Shown: positions 52,193 to 61,395 of the stretch, one piece after another | Layout of the letters: each line of letters begins with the position of its first letter | Numbering within the stretch: position 1 is the first letter of the stretch | Source: Gammaproteobacteria bacterium | Lineage (GTDB): Bacteria > Pseudomonadota > Gammaproteobacteria > Eutrophobiales > Eutrophobiaceae | Reading direction: 5' to 3' | Length of the DNA stretch: 64,000 nt | NCBI GenBank assembly: GCA_012103475.1 | Contig: WLWS01000004.1 | Coordinates: 248,001 to 312,000, forward strand | The notes under the pieces: model-generated | Told to the model about the DNA's origin: nothing | Database searches by the model: none | What the model saw: the letters and a program-made list of their open reading frames with translations, nothing else | Position numbers and translations under genes: made by a program

Positions 52193-52573
52193 ATGGACGC
52201 AACAGCTAAGTTATTCATTTTGCTGGGAAGTACCAACGCTGCATTAGCCGTAATACTTGGCGCCTTCGGAGCTCATGCGCTGAAGACGAAAATTTCCGAG
52301 CAAATGCTAGGCGTATTTCAAACTGGTATTCAATACCATTTCTATCATGCTCTGGGATTATTATTGCTTGGTATTCTGGCTTTAAATCTGCCGTCTTCAA
52401 ACTGGTTGAAAGCGTCGGGTTTGCTAATGCTGATGGGAATACTGCTTTTTTCAGGCAGTCTCTACGCGCTTGCTTTGAGTAATATTCGATGGCTTGGTGC
52501 TATCACGCCTCTCGGAGGAACAGCTTTTATCCTTGCATGGTGCTCACTTGTCGTCGCACTGTTGACCAATTAG
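52193..52573 (+). CDS. DUF423 (YgdD-like) membrane protein
   Basis: This 126-residue membrane protein of the DUF423/YgdD family has four helices: residues 7-28, 45-62, 70-88 and 95-122. The family signature is GAFGAHALKTKISEQML followed by FQTGIQYHFYHALGLLLLGI. Its function is not established. It is the last plus-strand gene before the convergent Bat operon, 6 bp apart. Confidence 0.88.
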   Translation: MDATAKLFILLGSTNAALAVILGAFGAHALKTKISEQMLGVFQTGIQYHFYHALGLLLLGILALNLPSSNWLKASGLLMLMGILLFSGSLYALALSNIRWLGAITPLGGTAFILAWCSLVVALLTN

Positions 52574-52578
52574 TCCAC

Positions 52579-54288
52579 TCATATCCGATACAGGGGTTCT
52601 AGTTTACCGGCCTCGACTTTTTTACTTTCCCTAACTGTCGATTGACTATCATGAAAAACTCTCCAGAAAGCCTGACCCTCCCAGTTCGATTTTCGCTGGC
52701 TATACAAAAAGTTATTAAGCTCATTTAATTGTTCAGCTACGTCACTGGAACTGCGTTTAGCGATTTCTCCAAGATTAATTGCAGGTCTTTCCGGCCATAT
52801 CAAATTTGCCCAACCCAGCAATTCCGACTTCAGTTGCTCTGGATTATTTTCATGGCAGGCTAATTGGATAGCTTTGACAGCTTGCTTCAGACTCAGGTTT
52901 TCCGAATCCCTGCTTTGCGAATCGCTTGTTTTGATGCGACTGCGCCACCATAAAATCAAAGTCAGGGACCACAGCAGTACGAGAGCAGCGCTAACAATTT
53001 GCCAGAACCGGACACTCGAGTCACTTTGCACAGTGATTGACTCAATACTTGCGGATCCTTCAGTTGATTCAACACCAGCACTTGGCCTGCTTAACTCAGG
53101 TGCAGTTGGCCCTGCGACTTCCGCTGGTGCGCTAAGCGCGGCTACCTGTATTCTTCTCTCAGGCAGATTTGCAAATTCCATCTTATCCGTTGCCGTATTC
53201 CACCAGGCTACGGAAATCTCGGGCAACACAAATTCACCTGCCTTGTTTGGAATAATGGCAACCTTTTCCTGTCGACTGGCAGTTATTCCCTTGGCAGTCT
53301 GACTATCATTCAAAGTTGGTTGATCAGGATACTGTTTGAAATCATCAGGAACCCAGGCAGGCAATTCAGGAAGTTGACTTGCTGTCTGACCTGCTGCATT
53401 CAATGTGAGCGTCCGCGTTATGGGCTCACCTACTTTAAAAACCGGTGGATTCGGAGACCACGACTCAGTCAGGGTTAATAACTGCGCAGGTATCCAGTGG
53501 CTGCCACTGAACCCGTCTGGTATCGGCTTAACATCCAGCGTAAAAGATTCAGAACGCTCAACAATCGTTTTTGGTTGCGGTCCGAAGGGGTCGAACAGAG
53601 AAAATGCATTACGGCTTATTTGTCCCTGGAACATTACCGGCTCTATCGTTAAGTCACCGCTAACCTGAGGATAAATCGCGTACCGCCGCTCAACAACGTT
53701 ATAGCGTTTTCCGCGACGACTGGTTTGAAAATTACTATCCTCACCGAGTCTTTCAATCACTGCACTCGCCCCGCTTATGCCGGGTTCACTCAGGCTGGCA
53801 TTTGAGGTGGCAACACTGAGAAATAAACGAACAGTATAAATAAGTTGAGCCTGCACATATATATTCCCCGGCATCACTTCAACTTCAATAAAAACATCCT
53901 CAGAGCGCGCTTTGCTTTTGCCGGTACGTCCGGCATTGGTAACATTAATAAAAGATGCCTGACTTTTATCTTTGCCAAAACTAATGGAAGGAATGATTAG
54001 TTTACCCGAACGGCGTGCGAGTACAGTTAGTTGCCATTTTGTAGAACTACTGATTTTGCCATTTATAATATTCATACTACTGTTCTTATTTCTGGACAGG
54101 ACCTGAAAGTCCTTGTTCAAGGGCGAAAAATCCGGTTCATCATCGACACTTGAATCACTCTCGAAAACCAGAGCAAAGGACTCGTTCAATCCCACCGGGC
54201 TTCTATCAGAACTGACAGTAATCGTTGCCGCCTCAGCTATATTGAACAGCATGATGATCAAAATAGAGATACTGGTGGTTTTTTTCAT
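52579..54288 (-). CDS. batD: BatD oxygen-tolerance protein
   Basis: This protein of about 569 residues is of the BatD (DUF BatD/oxygen tolerance) family, known from Bacteroides and found widely with MoxR operons. An N-terminal signal peptide (from the ATG at 54288: KKTTSISILIIMLFNIAEAA) is followed by several Ig-like beta domains (about 25-395). A Ser/Pro linker leads to a membrane helix near 431-450 (FWQIVSAALVLLWSLTLILW), then a cytosolic helical tail. It is likely periplasmic with a membrane anchor. It is the last gene of the operon. The ATG at 54306, which overlaps the batB/C end, is an alternative start. Confidence 0.88.
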   Translation of the reverse strand: MKKTTSISILIIMLFNIAEAATITVSSDRSPVGLNESFALVFESDSSVDDEPDFSPLNKDFQVLSRNKNSSMNIINGKISSSTKWQLTVLARRSGKLIIPSISFGKDKSQASFINVTNAGRTGKSKARSEDVFIEVEVMPGNIYVQAQLIYTVRLFLSVATSNASLSEPGISGASAVIERLGEDSNFQTSRRGKRYNVVERRYAIYPQVSGDLTIEPVMFQGQISRNAFSLFDPFGPQPKTIVERSESFTLDVKPIPDGFSGSHWIPAQLLTLTESWSPNPPVFKVGEPITRTLTLNAAGQTASQLPELPAWVPDDFKQYPDQPTLNDSQTAKGITASRQEKVAIIPNKAGEFVLPEISVAWWNTATDKMEFANLPERRIQVAALSAPAEVAGPTAPELSRPSAGVESTEGSASIESITVQSDSSVRFWQIVSAALVLLWSLTLILWWRSRIKTSDSQSRDSENLSLKQAVKAIQLACHENNPEQLKSELLGWANLIWPERPAINLGEIAKRSSSDVAEQLNELNNFLYSQRKSNWEGQAFWRVFHDSQSTVRESKKVEAGKLEPLYRI

Positions 54289-54299
54289 GATGTCGAGAA

Positions 54300-56144
54300 T
54301 TACCATGCTTTCTCTTCCTCGTTATTTCGATTTTGACTTTTTTGATACTGATAAAGAAATTTTCTACGCAAAAGCCCGGCTGGATCATCCGGGATTCTTC
54401 GTAACCATTGTTCTGTTGCTTGCTGCTCTTCATTAGCTTCCTGATCACTCGTCTGGGCAAGTTTTGCTTGCTCCTGTTCTGATTCCTCGCCTTCACGCTC
54501 CTTCTCAGGCTTGTTTTGATTTTTTTCTTCTTCTACTTCTTTGTCAGTATCATTCTGTGGAGCGTTGTCAAATTCCTTTTTTTCATCTGAGTCCTGTTGC
54601 GAATTTTGATTCCGGGCATCCTTTTGTTGGTCTGATTCAGAATCCGACTCTTCTGATTGTTCCTGTTTCTGCTCCTCTCCCTGTTCTCCGTCTTGCTGCT
54701 GGTCTTGTTGCTGCTGGTCTTGCTGTTGCTGTTCTTTCTCCTGCTGCTCGTTATCCCCCTGCTGACCCTGCTGCTGTTGATTTTCCAACTCCTTTTCAAT
54801 TAGCTCCTTATTAAATTTTGCATCTTCGTGTTCGGGGTTTCTTTCCAGTACCTCATCGTATGAACTGATAGCCTGCTGGTACTGACCGAGACGTGCCTCG
54901 GCATTACCTCGATTATAAATAGCCTCGATATCATCGACATCCTGCAAAGATTCCAGACTGGACTGAAAGTCACCCGCTTCGTACTGAGCCGCACCCTTCC
55001 ATGCCGGATTTTTAAACAATTTTGCGGCGGCGCCGGCATCACCATTTTGCAAAGCCCGTAGTGCCTTCTGATCAGAACGAAGCCATAAATCGTCCCATTC
55101 AAAGGCATTCGCCTGTTCTGGAAAGGGCAACACCAATATGGTCAATGCCAGTAAGTATCCTTTTCTAAAAGAAAGTGCCGCGATAGGAATAATAAGCAGA
55201 AGCAGCCAGGGCCCCTGTTCCTTCCATGTGTCAGTTTCAAATTCGCTGGCCGCTTGTTCAATACCAGACTGATCGCCAGCAACACGGCTTAACAAGTATT
55301 CAATATCACCGTCGTCCTGGCTCATTCTTTTATAAAAACCATTGCCAAATTGTGCGGCTTGTCGCAATGCGACCTCGTTCAGGGTCGGGATAACAATTTC
55401 ACCCTTTTTATCTTTGAGGAAGCTTCCATCGGGCATAACAACGGGTGCACCCTGAACAGTTCCAATGCCGAGAATTGAGACCCGATAACCTTGACTGGCG
55501 AGATCACGAATGCTGTTTTCACTTTCTTCCAGGTCTATATCATCACAAATCAACAATATATTGCCCTGACTATGTCCTGCCCCTTTCAATAACTCCTCCG
55601 CTTTTTCAAGCGCGCGATCAGTTCGATTACCCTGGCCTGGCATGATATCGCTTGTCAGAGCGGATAACTGCGAGGCAATCGTTGCCATATCATCAGTGAG
55701 TGGTGTCACAGTAAATGCATCACCAGCGTAAACCAGCAGTGCAGCCTGACCTTCGTCATGCTGATTGAGAATATCGGCAACCTTAAAACGTGCCCTGCCT
55801 AATCGCGAAGGGCTGATGTCATTGGCATCCATAGAACGCGACAAATCCAGAGCGATGACAAGCGCCGTTTCATTGTTAAACACCGGTTGTGGTAGTTTTT
55901 CCCAGACCGGCCCGGCAAGTGCAATGATGGTCAGAAAACCAGCAACACCCAACAGGAAAACAGGCCATCGACGTGAGCCTTCCCTGCCGTCAATCAACAT
56001 ATAGGGAAGAAGATTTTCATCGCAAATCGCCTCCCAACTACGACTACCTAAACGACGTTTTATCATTAACCACAAAAGTATCAAGAGTACAGGTAGAAGT
56101 AACAACCAGAGCGGGCGCAGAAAATGAAATAACTGAAAATCCAT
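54300..56144 (-). CDS. batB: BatB-BatC fusion: VWA plus TPR membrane protein
   Basis: This 614-residue fusion in the MoxR-associated Bat system has two N-terminal helices (8-26, 61-80). A von Willebrand A domain has the metal site DLSRSMDANDIS near residue 95 (D-x-S-x-S) and DDID further on. A third helix is near 310-325. A TPR region follows (AIYNRGNAEARLGQYQQAIS near 410), then a very Gln/Glu-rich disordered stretch (about 455-585) and a conserved tail LRRIPDDPAGLLRRKFLYQY. In Bacteroides BatB and BatC are separate genes. The VWA domain is expected in the periplasm or at the membrane surface. Its stop is just before batD. Confidence 0.9.
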   Translation of the reverse strand: MDFQLFHFLRPLWLLLLPVLLILLWLMIKRRLGSRSWEAICDENLLPYMLIDGREGSRRWPVFLLGVAGFLTIIALAGPVWEKLPQPVFNNETALVIALDLSRSMDANDISPSRLGRARFKVADILNQHDEGQAALLVYAGDAFTVTPLTDDMATIASQLSALTSDIMPGQGNRTDRALEKAEELLKGAGHSQGNILLICDDIDLEESENSIRDLASQGYRVSILGIGTVQGAPVVMPDGSFLKDKKGEIVIPTLNEVALRQAAQFGNGFYKRMSQDDGDIEYLLSRVAGDQSGIEQAASEFETDTWKEQGPWLLLLIIPIAALSFRKGYLLALTILVLPFPEQANAFEWDDLWLRSDQKALRALQNGDAGAAAKLFKNPAWKGAAQYEAGDFQSSLESLQDVDDIEAIYNRGNAEARLGQYQQAISSYDEVLERNPEHEDAKFNKELIEKELENQQQQGQQGDNEQQEKEQQQQDQQQQDQQQDGEQGEEQKQEQSEESDSESDQQKDARNQNSQQDSDEKKEFDNAPQNDTDKEVEEEKNQNKPEKEREGEESEQEQAKLAQTSDQEANEEQQATEQWLRRIPDDPAGLLRRKFLYQYQKSQNRNNEEEKAW

Positions 56145-56146
56145 AG

Positions 56147-57130
56147 TTATATCCTGCCGCTATGTTTGAACGCCAAAAGCAAACAAGCCAGTGTCAAAGC
56201 GAAAGCGAGAGGCCAGAAATACAAAGCCTGTCGTGGTCGAAAGCGTTTTGTGTCACGTTCTATAGGCTCGAGCTTATCCAAAACCTGATAGATTTTCTCC
56301 AGTTCTTCAGTGTCGCGAGCGCGAAAATACAAACCGCCGGTCTTCTCAGCAATAGCAGTCAGAGTTTCTTCATCCAGATCCGCTGAAGGATTCACTTTTC
56401 TGTTACCAAAGAAACTTCGTACCAGCATTTCATCTGCACCCACTCCGATTGTGTAGATTTTCAATCCTTCACTGGCTGCCAATTCAGCAGCTTCGACAGG
56501 TTCAACGACTCCCGAAGTATTGGCTCCATCGGTTAACAGGATCAGTACCCGGTTGCTGTCTTCGTGTTTCCGAAGTCTTTTTACCGCAAGACCAATCGCA
56601 TCACCGATAGCAGTTGATGTTCCTGCCAGACCAATCGCCGACTCATACAACAAGGTTTTTACTGTCACTCTGTCAAGGGTCAATGGTGTTTGAAGATAAG
56701 CGTTTTCACCAAACAAAATCAGACCGATACGATCCCCGACACGCCGCTCAATGAAATTACCAGCTACATACTTGGTCGCAACCAGTCGGTTAACTCTCTC
56801 TCCTTCAAGGACAAAATCTTTCTCTTCCATGCTGCCGGACAAATCTACTGCCAGCATCAGGTCTCTGCCACTGACAGGTATTTCAATCATCTCGCCTAAC
56901 CATTGTGGGCGCATACTGGCAAATATCAGAAGCAACCAGGCCAGCACAGCAAGCCATATTGGCCAACGTTTAAATTGCCTTCTTGCGCTTGAATCACCAA
57001 GTTCAAAGTCTTCGAGAAAGGGAACACGAAGAGCCGCTTCTCTGGCGTTTACCGCCGTTTGCATAAAGCGACGTACCAAAATAGGTAAAGGCAGACACAA
57101 CAACATCCAGGGCCAGTCAAAGTGAATCAT
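56147..57130 (-). CDS. batA: BatA VWA-domain membrane protein
   Basis: This 327-residue protein has a short N-terminal helix (5-22), a second at 57-75 and a C-terminal helix near 303-322. A von Willebrand A domain between them has the metal site AVDLSGSMEEKDF near residue 93 (D-x-S-x-S) and LLTDGANTSGV near 198. The function of the MoxR-Bat proteins is thought to be assembly or chaperoning of membrane complexes. The ATG overlaps the preceding DUF4381 gene stop by 4 bp (57127-57130). Confidence 0.9.
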   Translation of the reverse strand: MIHFDWPWMLLCLPLPILVRRFMQTAVNAREAALRVPFLEDFELGDSSARRQFKRWPIWLAVLAWLLLIFASMRPQWLGEMIEIPVSGRDLMLAVDLSGSMEEKDFVLEGERVNRLVATKYVAGNFIERRVGDRIGLILFGENAYLQTPLTLDRVTVKTLLYESAIGLAGTSTAIGDAIGLAVKRLRKHEDSNRVLILLTDGANTSGVVEPVEAAELAASEGLKIYTIGVGADEMLVRSFFGNRKVNPSADLDEETLTAIAEKTGGLYFRARDTEELEKIYQVLDKLEPIERDTKRFRPRQALYFWPLAFALTLACLLLAFKHSGRI

Positions 57131-57627
57131 TTTGTTGAGACCTTATCCTGTCTGGCAACGTTATCGATCCATTTTTCGCAAGCATCAACAAGTGGTTGTA
57201 CCTCTTCTAAATCAATATTAGCGCGGTAAGGTGCTTCAATAAGGATTCGACCACTTCCCTCACTAAATAGCTTTTCTGTCATAATGGAATCGAGAAAACG
57301 TAACCATGCGTCGCCAGTTAAACCGGCTGTTTCTTCTCTGGGGAAAGCACTGATACTCAGCCTTCTGAGTAAAATTGACAATTCAGACACAAACTGACCG
57401 GCATCTTCATGGGATCGATATGACTCTTGTAAAGCAGCCAGTTCACGTTTAGACATACTGACAGCGGAGAGAAATAGGAGCCTTCGGCGGCGACGCCAGT
57501 AAAAAGTGCCAAGTGTTCCTAAAATTACAAGCCCGAGTAAAATCCACCAGCCCGGAGCTGGTGGCCACCAGCTTATGGGTTCGGGCAAATGAATGTCCTT
57601 CAATGGAAGTTGCTGCGGATCATTCAT
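57127..57627 (-). CDS. DUF4381 membrane protein
   Basis: This 166-residue protein starts at the ATG at 57627 (the frame opens earlier at 57690, inside the DUF58 gene). The family start is PQQLPLKDIHLPEPISWWPP, then a membrane helix near residues 26-44 (GWWILLGLVILGTLGTFYW). A cytosolic helical domain follows, ending DACEKWIDNVARQD. It is part of the Bat operon. Its start overlaps the DUF58 stop by 4 bp (57624-57627) and its end overlaps the batA start by 4 bp, so translation is coupled on both sides. Confidence 0.88.
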   Translation of the reverse strand: MNDPQQLPLKDIHLPEPISWWPPAPGWWILLGLVILGTLGTFYWRRRRRLLFLSAVSMSKRELAALQESYRSHEDAGQFVSELSILLRRLSISAFPREETAGLTGDAWLRFLDSIMTEKLFSEGSGRILIEAPYRANIDLEEVQPLVDACEKWIDNVARQDKVSTK

Positions 57628-58559
57628 CGTCTTACTTTCTTGCTCAATCCAGTCTGCAGCATGCTGAGAGGATCGTTTTGAGTGGTACAATTTATCAAAT
57701 GAATATTGCTGGTTTTAGCAAGTTGCTGCAGTTTGTCTCGATGATTTTGAAAATGTGCCTGATACGATTCACTACCTTGTCGATCAAAGGTGTTCAGCAT
57801 GAGTTCCTGTTTACCATCACTGACACGGTACATCCCGGCTGCTGGCAATTCCTGTTCCAGTTGGTCATAGATAAAAACCATGACAATGTCGGTATGTCGC
57901 CCTAAGAGGATCAATTGCGATTCCAGTTTTTCATCCAGACTTCTGAAATCACTAAGCATGAAAATCAGACTTCCGGGTCTCGCCACACGCCGCAATCTTA
58001 TCAGGGATCGAAGCATCGATGATTTATCCCTCTGACCTTGTCCTGAATTATGCCAACTCTGATGTTCCACAATCTGATTGATCAGGCGCAAAGCACCGTT
58101 TTTGCCTCTTTGTGGTTTCAGTTCATGATGCGAATCATCAGAAAATATGACGCCGCCAACGCGATCCCCGTGATGGACAGCGCTCCAGGCAAGCAAACTT
58201 GCCATGTGCGACGCAAGTACCGACTTGTACATACCTCGGGTAGCGAAGAACATTGGTGCGCGTAAATCCAGCCAGACAAATACCTGTCGCTCACGTTCTT
58301 CCCGAAAAAGTTTCGTATGTGCCTTGCCCGTTCGCGCAGTGACTCTCCAGTCGATGTTACGGATGTCATCACCAGCCTGATATAGTCTGGACTCATCAAA
58401 TTCCATTCCCCGTCCCTTGAAGGGAGATTGATAATCGCCGCTTTGGCGAGCCAGAATTTTTTCAGAACTGAGTGGCAAATAAGGCGCAAAACGACTCAAG
58501 CGTACTAACGCAGGTACAGATATCTGCACAGCTTCATTGATTTTCTGCTTTTGTTGCAT
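57624..58559 (-). CDS. DUF58 domain protein (MoxR-associated)
   Basis: This 311-residue protein has the DUF58 signature GRGMEFDESRLYQAGDDIRN then IDWRVTARTG, near residue 48. A VWA-like part follows (REERERQVFVWLDLRAPMFF, then MLSDFRSLDEKL). No membrane helix is present. DUF58 proteins sit directly after MoxR ATPases and are likely clients or partners. The ATG is 10 bp after the moxR stop. Confidence 0.9.
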   Translation of the reverse strand: MQQKQKINEAVQISVPALVRLSRFAPYLPLSSEKILARQSGDYQSPFKGRGMEFDESRLYQAGDDIRNIDWRVTARTGKAHTKLFREERERQVFVWLDLRAPMFFATRGMYKSVLASHMASLLAWSAVHHGDRVGGVIFSDDSHHELKPQRGKNGALRLINQIVEHQSWHNSGQGQRDKSSMLRSLIRLRRVARPGSLIFMLSDFRSLDEKLESQLILLGRHTDIVMVFIYDQLEQELPAAGMYRVSDGKQELMLNTFDRQGSESYQAHFQNHRDKLQQLAKTSNIHLINCTTQNDPLSMLQTGLSKKVRR

Positions 58560-58569
58560 AGGGGATATC

Positions 58570-59538
58570 TCAGGGCACTGCGATTCTGGTTATGAGTTCT
58601 TCAATCACCTTATCAGCAGTCACTCCTTCCGCTTCCGCTTCATAGTTGAGTATCAGTCGATGTCTGAGTACATCAAACGCCACGCTTTGAATATCCTCTG
58701 GTGCCACGAAATCGCGACCTTCAAGCCAGGCGTGAGCTCTGGCGCAGCGATCAAGTGTGATGGTAGCCCGCGGACTCCCGCCAAATTGCAACCAGGCCGC
58801 AAGATCTTCTCCATAGGCCTCTGGTTTTCGTGTTGCCAGAACCAGCTGCAATAAATATTGCTCAAGATTGTCTGCCATATATACATCGAGAACTTCCTGT
58901 CTGGCCTCGAATATTGACTCTTCGCTTAGCGCAGTGAAATTCACAGAGGGATTTGTATCCGGAGCATTCGCTTCCTTTCTCGCAAGTTGTAAAATTGTCT
59001 GTTCCTCTCCGGCTTCGGGATAACCAATTCGGACGTGCATGAGAAAACGATCCAGTTGAGCCTCCGGTAGCGGATAGGTGCCTTCCTGCTCAATCGGATT
59101 CTGCGTAGCCATGACCAGATACAGGCGCGGCAGTGTATAAGTTTCACGTCCAACCGTAATCTGTCGTTCGGCCATCGCCTCCAGAAGCGCCGATTGCACC
59201 TTCGCCGGTGCTCTGTTGATTTCATCGGCCAGTACCAGATTATGAAAAAGCGGGCCTTGTTGAAAAACAAAGGATCCATCCTGAGGCCGGTAAATTTCGG
59301 TACCGGTCAAATCGGCCGGCAGCAGATCCGGGGTGAACTGAACCCGGTGAAAATCACCCTGGATGCCTTCACCCAGAACTTTTATCGCTCGGGTCTTGGC
59401 CAGACCGGGTGCGCCTTCAACAAGCAGATGTCCATCAGCGAGTAAAGCTATGAGCAACCTGTTAACCAGCGTTTTCTGACCAATAATGTGCTCACTTATA
59501 AAATGTTTTAATTTCTGTAAATCTTCTCTGGCTGACAT
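58570..59538 (-). CDS. MoxR-family AAA+ ATPase
   Basis: This 322-residue AAA+ chaperone heads the Bat operon. Walker A is LVEGAPGLAKTRAIK near residue 37 (GxxGxxKT). Walker B is LVLADEINRAPAKVQSALLEAM near 101-122. Sensor 1 is LVMATQNPIEQEGTYPLPEA, and sensor 2 is near GSPRATITLDRCARAHA. It is thought to power assembly or activation of membrane complexes with the VWA proteins downstream. The operon runs moxR-DUF58-DUF4381-batA-batB/C-batD on the minus strand. Confidence 0.93.
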   Translation of the reverse strand: MSAREDLQKLKHFISEHIIGQKTLVNRLLIALLADGHLLVEGAPGLAKTRAIKVLGEGIQGDFHRVQFTPDLLPADLTGTEIYRPQDGSFVFQQGPLFHNLVLADEINRAPAKVQSALLEAMAERQITVGRETYTLPRLYLVMATQNPIEQEGTYPLPEAQLDRFLMHVRIGYPEAGEEQTILQLARKEANAPDTNPSVNFTALSEESIFEARQEVLDVYMADNLEQYLLQLVLATRKPEAYGEDLAAWLQFGGSPRATITLDRCARAHAWLEGRDFVAPEDIQSVAFDVLRHRLILNYEAEAEGVTADKVIEELITRIAVP

Positions 59539-59732
59539 GATTACCTTCCATTATTGTTATCGCTGTTTGTTGACTGATTAAATGCAGTAAAATTCCATCT
59601 ATACATAGGAATTCATGAAAATATTTCAAGTACTTATGAGTAACTGCGCAACCCGATATTGTACGTTTTTGAGGCTAAAATAAAAAACTGATTTCAGGCA
59701 TACTAAGTCCCTATTTCTCTGAAAAACTCAAA

Positions 59733-60086
59733 ATGACTCCATCTACGCTGAGCACGATTCTTAACTCCGCCCCACTTGTGATTCAGGGCGCAGGAAAGCT
59801 AATCGATCTGATAAAAGAAGGCGGTTCGGCACAAAATGAACCGGAGGAACAAAGTCGTCTCAGTCTGGAAAGCCTGAAATCTGATGTCGAAAGACTTGAA
59901 TCGCATTTGCAATCGGTTGATGAGTCAAACATAGAACAAATAAAGCTCATTGAGCAGCTCGCCAGACAGAACGAGATGCTGGCGGAATCGGTCAAACAAT
60001 TAAGCAGACAGCTTGGGATGCTTACCATGGTTGCCGGTATCAGCGTGATCTTTTCTTTAAGTGCGCTCGTGATAGTTGTGCTGTAA
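59733..60086 (+). CDS. Tail-anchored coiled-coil protein, hypothetical
   Basis: This 117-residue protein has a coiled coil over about residues 40-95 (SLESLKSDVERLESHLQSVD, and on). A C-terminal membrane helix lies near 97-117 (MLTMVAGISVIFSLSALVIV). The N-terminal STLSTILNSAPLVIQGAGKL may associate with the membrane. No family is recognised. The stop at 60084-60086 directly abuts the ATG of the DUF2007 gene, so they are co-transcribed and probably coupled. Confidence 0.65.
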   Translation: MTPSTLSTILNSAPLVIQGAGKLIDLIKEGGSAQNEPEEQSRLSLESLKSDVERLESHLQSVDESNIEQIKLIEQLARQNEMLAESVKQLSRQLGMLTMVAGISVIFSLSALVIVVL

Positions 60087-60395
60087 ATGAAGAAGCTATA
60101 CGTAAGTGAGAACCCGATAGAAGTTGGACTCATTAAGGGCTTGCTTGATAGTGAAGGAATTGCCTGCCTTGTCAAAAATCAGACTCTGGCGGGTGCTTTG
60201 GGTGAAATTCCACCGCTTGAATGCTGGCCTGAAATCTGGATTACCACTGACCAGGATCTGGTTCGGGCTGAAGAAATTGTCAAATCTGTCCGATCGACTC
60301 CAGTATCATCAGAGAACTGGAATTGTGAATGTGGCGAATCTATTGAAGGACAATTTGGCAGTTGCTGGAACTGCGGTAAGGAACGTGTCGAATAA
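60087..60395 (+). CDS. DUF2007 protein with C-terminal zinc ribbon
   Basis: This 102-residue protein has the DUF2007 (putative signal-transducing) domain first: MKKLYVSENPIEVGLIKGLL, then GIACLVKNQTLAGALGE and ECWPEIWI. A zinc ribbon follows: NCECGESIEG then GSCWNCGKE, four Cys in the C-x-C ... C-x2-C pattern near residues 80-97. The role of DUF2007 is not known; PII-like regulatory folds are the usual suggestion. It overlaps the next gene, whose start codon lies in its last codons. Confidence 0.85.
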   Translation: MKKLYVSENPIEVGLIKGLLDSEGIACLVKNQTLAGALGEIPPLECWPEIWITTDQDLVRAEEIVKSVRSTPVSSENWNCECGESIEGQFGSCWNCGKERVE

Positions 60396-61243
60396 AGCAA
60401 TTTTCTCAAATATTTAACGATTCCGTTCTTGCCTGTCTGCAGGATGTATCCAGGAATATATGTGTTCTGACGGGTGCCGGAATCTCAGCCGATAGCGGCA
60501 TCCCTACCTTTCGGGGCGCTGAAGGATACTGGACCGTCGGTTCAAAAGTTTATATGCCGGAAAAAATGGCCACCCGGCAAATGTTTCAACTAGATCCGCT
60601 GCTGGTGTGGGAATGGTATCTTTATCGTTTAGGCGTTTGTTTTCGGGCAAAAGCCAATGCGGGTCATCTCGCAATTGCTTCGATGGAAAAATCGCTGTCA
60701 AATCGCTTCACCCTGATAACGCAGAATATAGATAACCTGCATATACGCGCAGGCAACAGCCCCCAAAGAACTTTTCAGATTCATGGCAACATTGGACTAA
60801 GCCGTTGCAGTCAGTCCTGCGTTCCAGAACTTTTCAAGCTTCCGGCCAGCCTGTTTTCTGCCTGCAAAAATCAGTCCCTCTCTGAGACAGAGCAGAAAAT
60901 GTTGCGTTGTCATTATTGTAAAAGCTGGCTACGGCCACATGTACTCTGGTTCGATGAGTGTTACGATGAAGAATACTTCCGCTTTGACAGTAGCATGAAT
61001 ATTGCCGCGAAAACGGATCTGTTAATTATTGTCGGCACTTCGGGATCAACCACCTTACCCAATCATGTAACCAATCTGGCTCTCCGGAACAATGCCTGTA
61101 TCGTTGATATCAACCCGGAAGACAATCCTTTCAGTGAGATTGCGGTTAATAGTCCTGGCGGAATGGTTTTTCGAAGACCGGCTTCAGAAGTATTAAGACA
61201 GCTGGCCGACTGTTGCCCCACCCCGGCAGTGAAAGATGCTTAA
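60392..61243 (+). CDS. Sir2-family NAD-dependent deacylase, ATA start
   Basis: This is a 283-residue sirtuin. The NAD site is VLTGAGISADSGIPTFRG near residue 25, with TQNIDNLHIRAGN and the catalytic His in FQIHGNIGLS. A zinc module (SRCSQSC and RCHYC) and GTSGSTTLPNHV complete it. It would remove acyl groups from lysines using NAD. The frame has no ATG/GTG/TTG between the TAA at 60377 and the ATG at 60554, which is after the NAD site. ATA at 60392-60394 sits exactly where the usual ATGA stop-start overlap with DUF2007 would be (ATAA here), with AAGGAA about 8 bp before it. It may be a mutated start or a near-cognate one. Confidence 0.7.
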   Translation: MKQFSQIFNDSVLACLQDVSRNICVLTGAGISADSGIPTFRGAEGYWTVGSKVYMPEKMATRQMFQLDPLLVWEWYLYRLGVCFRAKANAGHLAIASMEKSLSNRFTLITQNIDNLHIRAGNSPQRTFQIHGNIGLSRCSQSCVPELFKLPASLFSACKNQSLSETEQKMLRCHYCKSWLRPHVLWFDECYDEEYFRFDSSMNIAAKTDLLIIVGTSGSTTLPNHVTNLALRNNACIVDINPEDNPFSEIAVNSPGGMVFRRPASEVLRQLADCCPTPAVKDA

Positions 61244-61334
61244 AGAGCGATCGAGTAAATAATTGAAAACAAATAGCTTTTTATTAAGATATAGAACAAG
61301 CCTTAGTTCATTTCACTTTTTTTTCAATTCAGAC

Positions 61335-61380
61335 TTGCTATCTGAATTTTCGCCACTATAATACTTAGTTATCCAACTAA
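61335..61380 (+). promoter_or_regulatory. Promoter and TetR operator 1
   Basis: TTGCTA (61335-61340), a 16-bp spacer and TATAAT (61357-61362) form a good sigma70 promoter for the TetR gene. The palindrome TTAGTT-ATCC-AACTAA (61365-61380) starts 2 bp past the -10 box, where repressor binding would block transcription. The same palindrome recurs twice downstream of the gene. Confidence 0.75.
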
Positions 61381-61395
61381 CTATAGACATTAATT

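Noticed and set aside
54480-54800. CAG-like repeat region (Gln/Glu codons) as a tandem repeat or CRISPR-like array
   Set aside because: It is the disordered Gln/Glu-rich linker of the BatB/C protein. The units are irregular and in frame, with no spacer-repeat structure.
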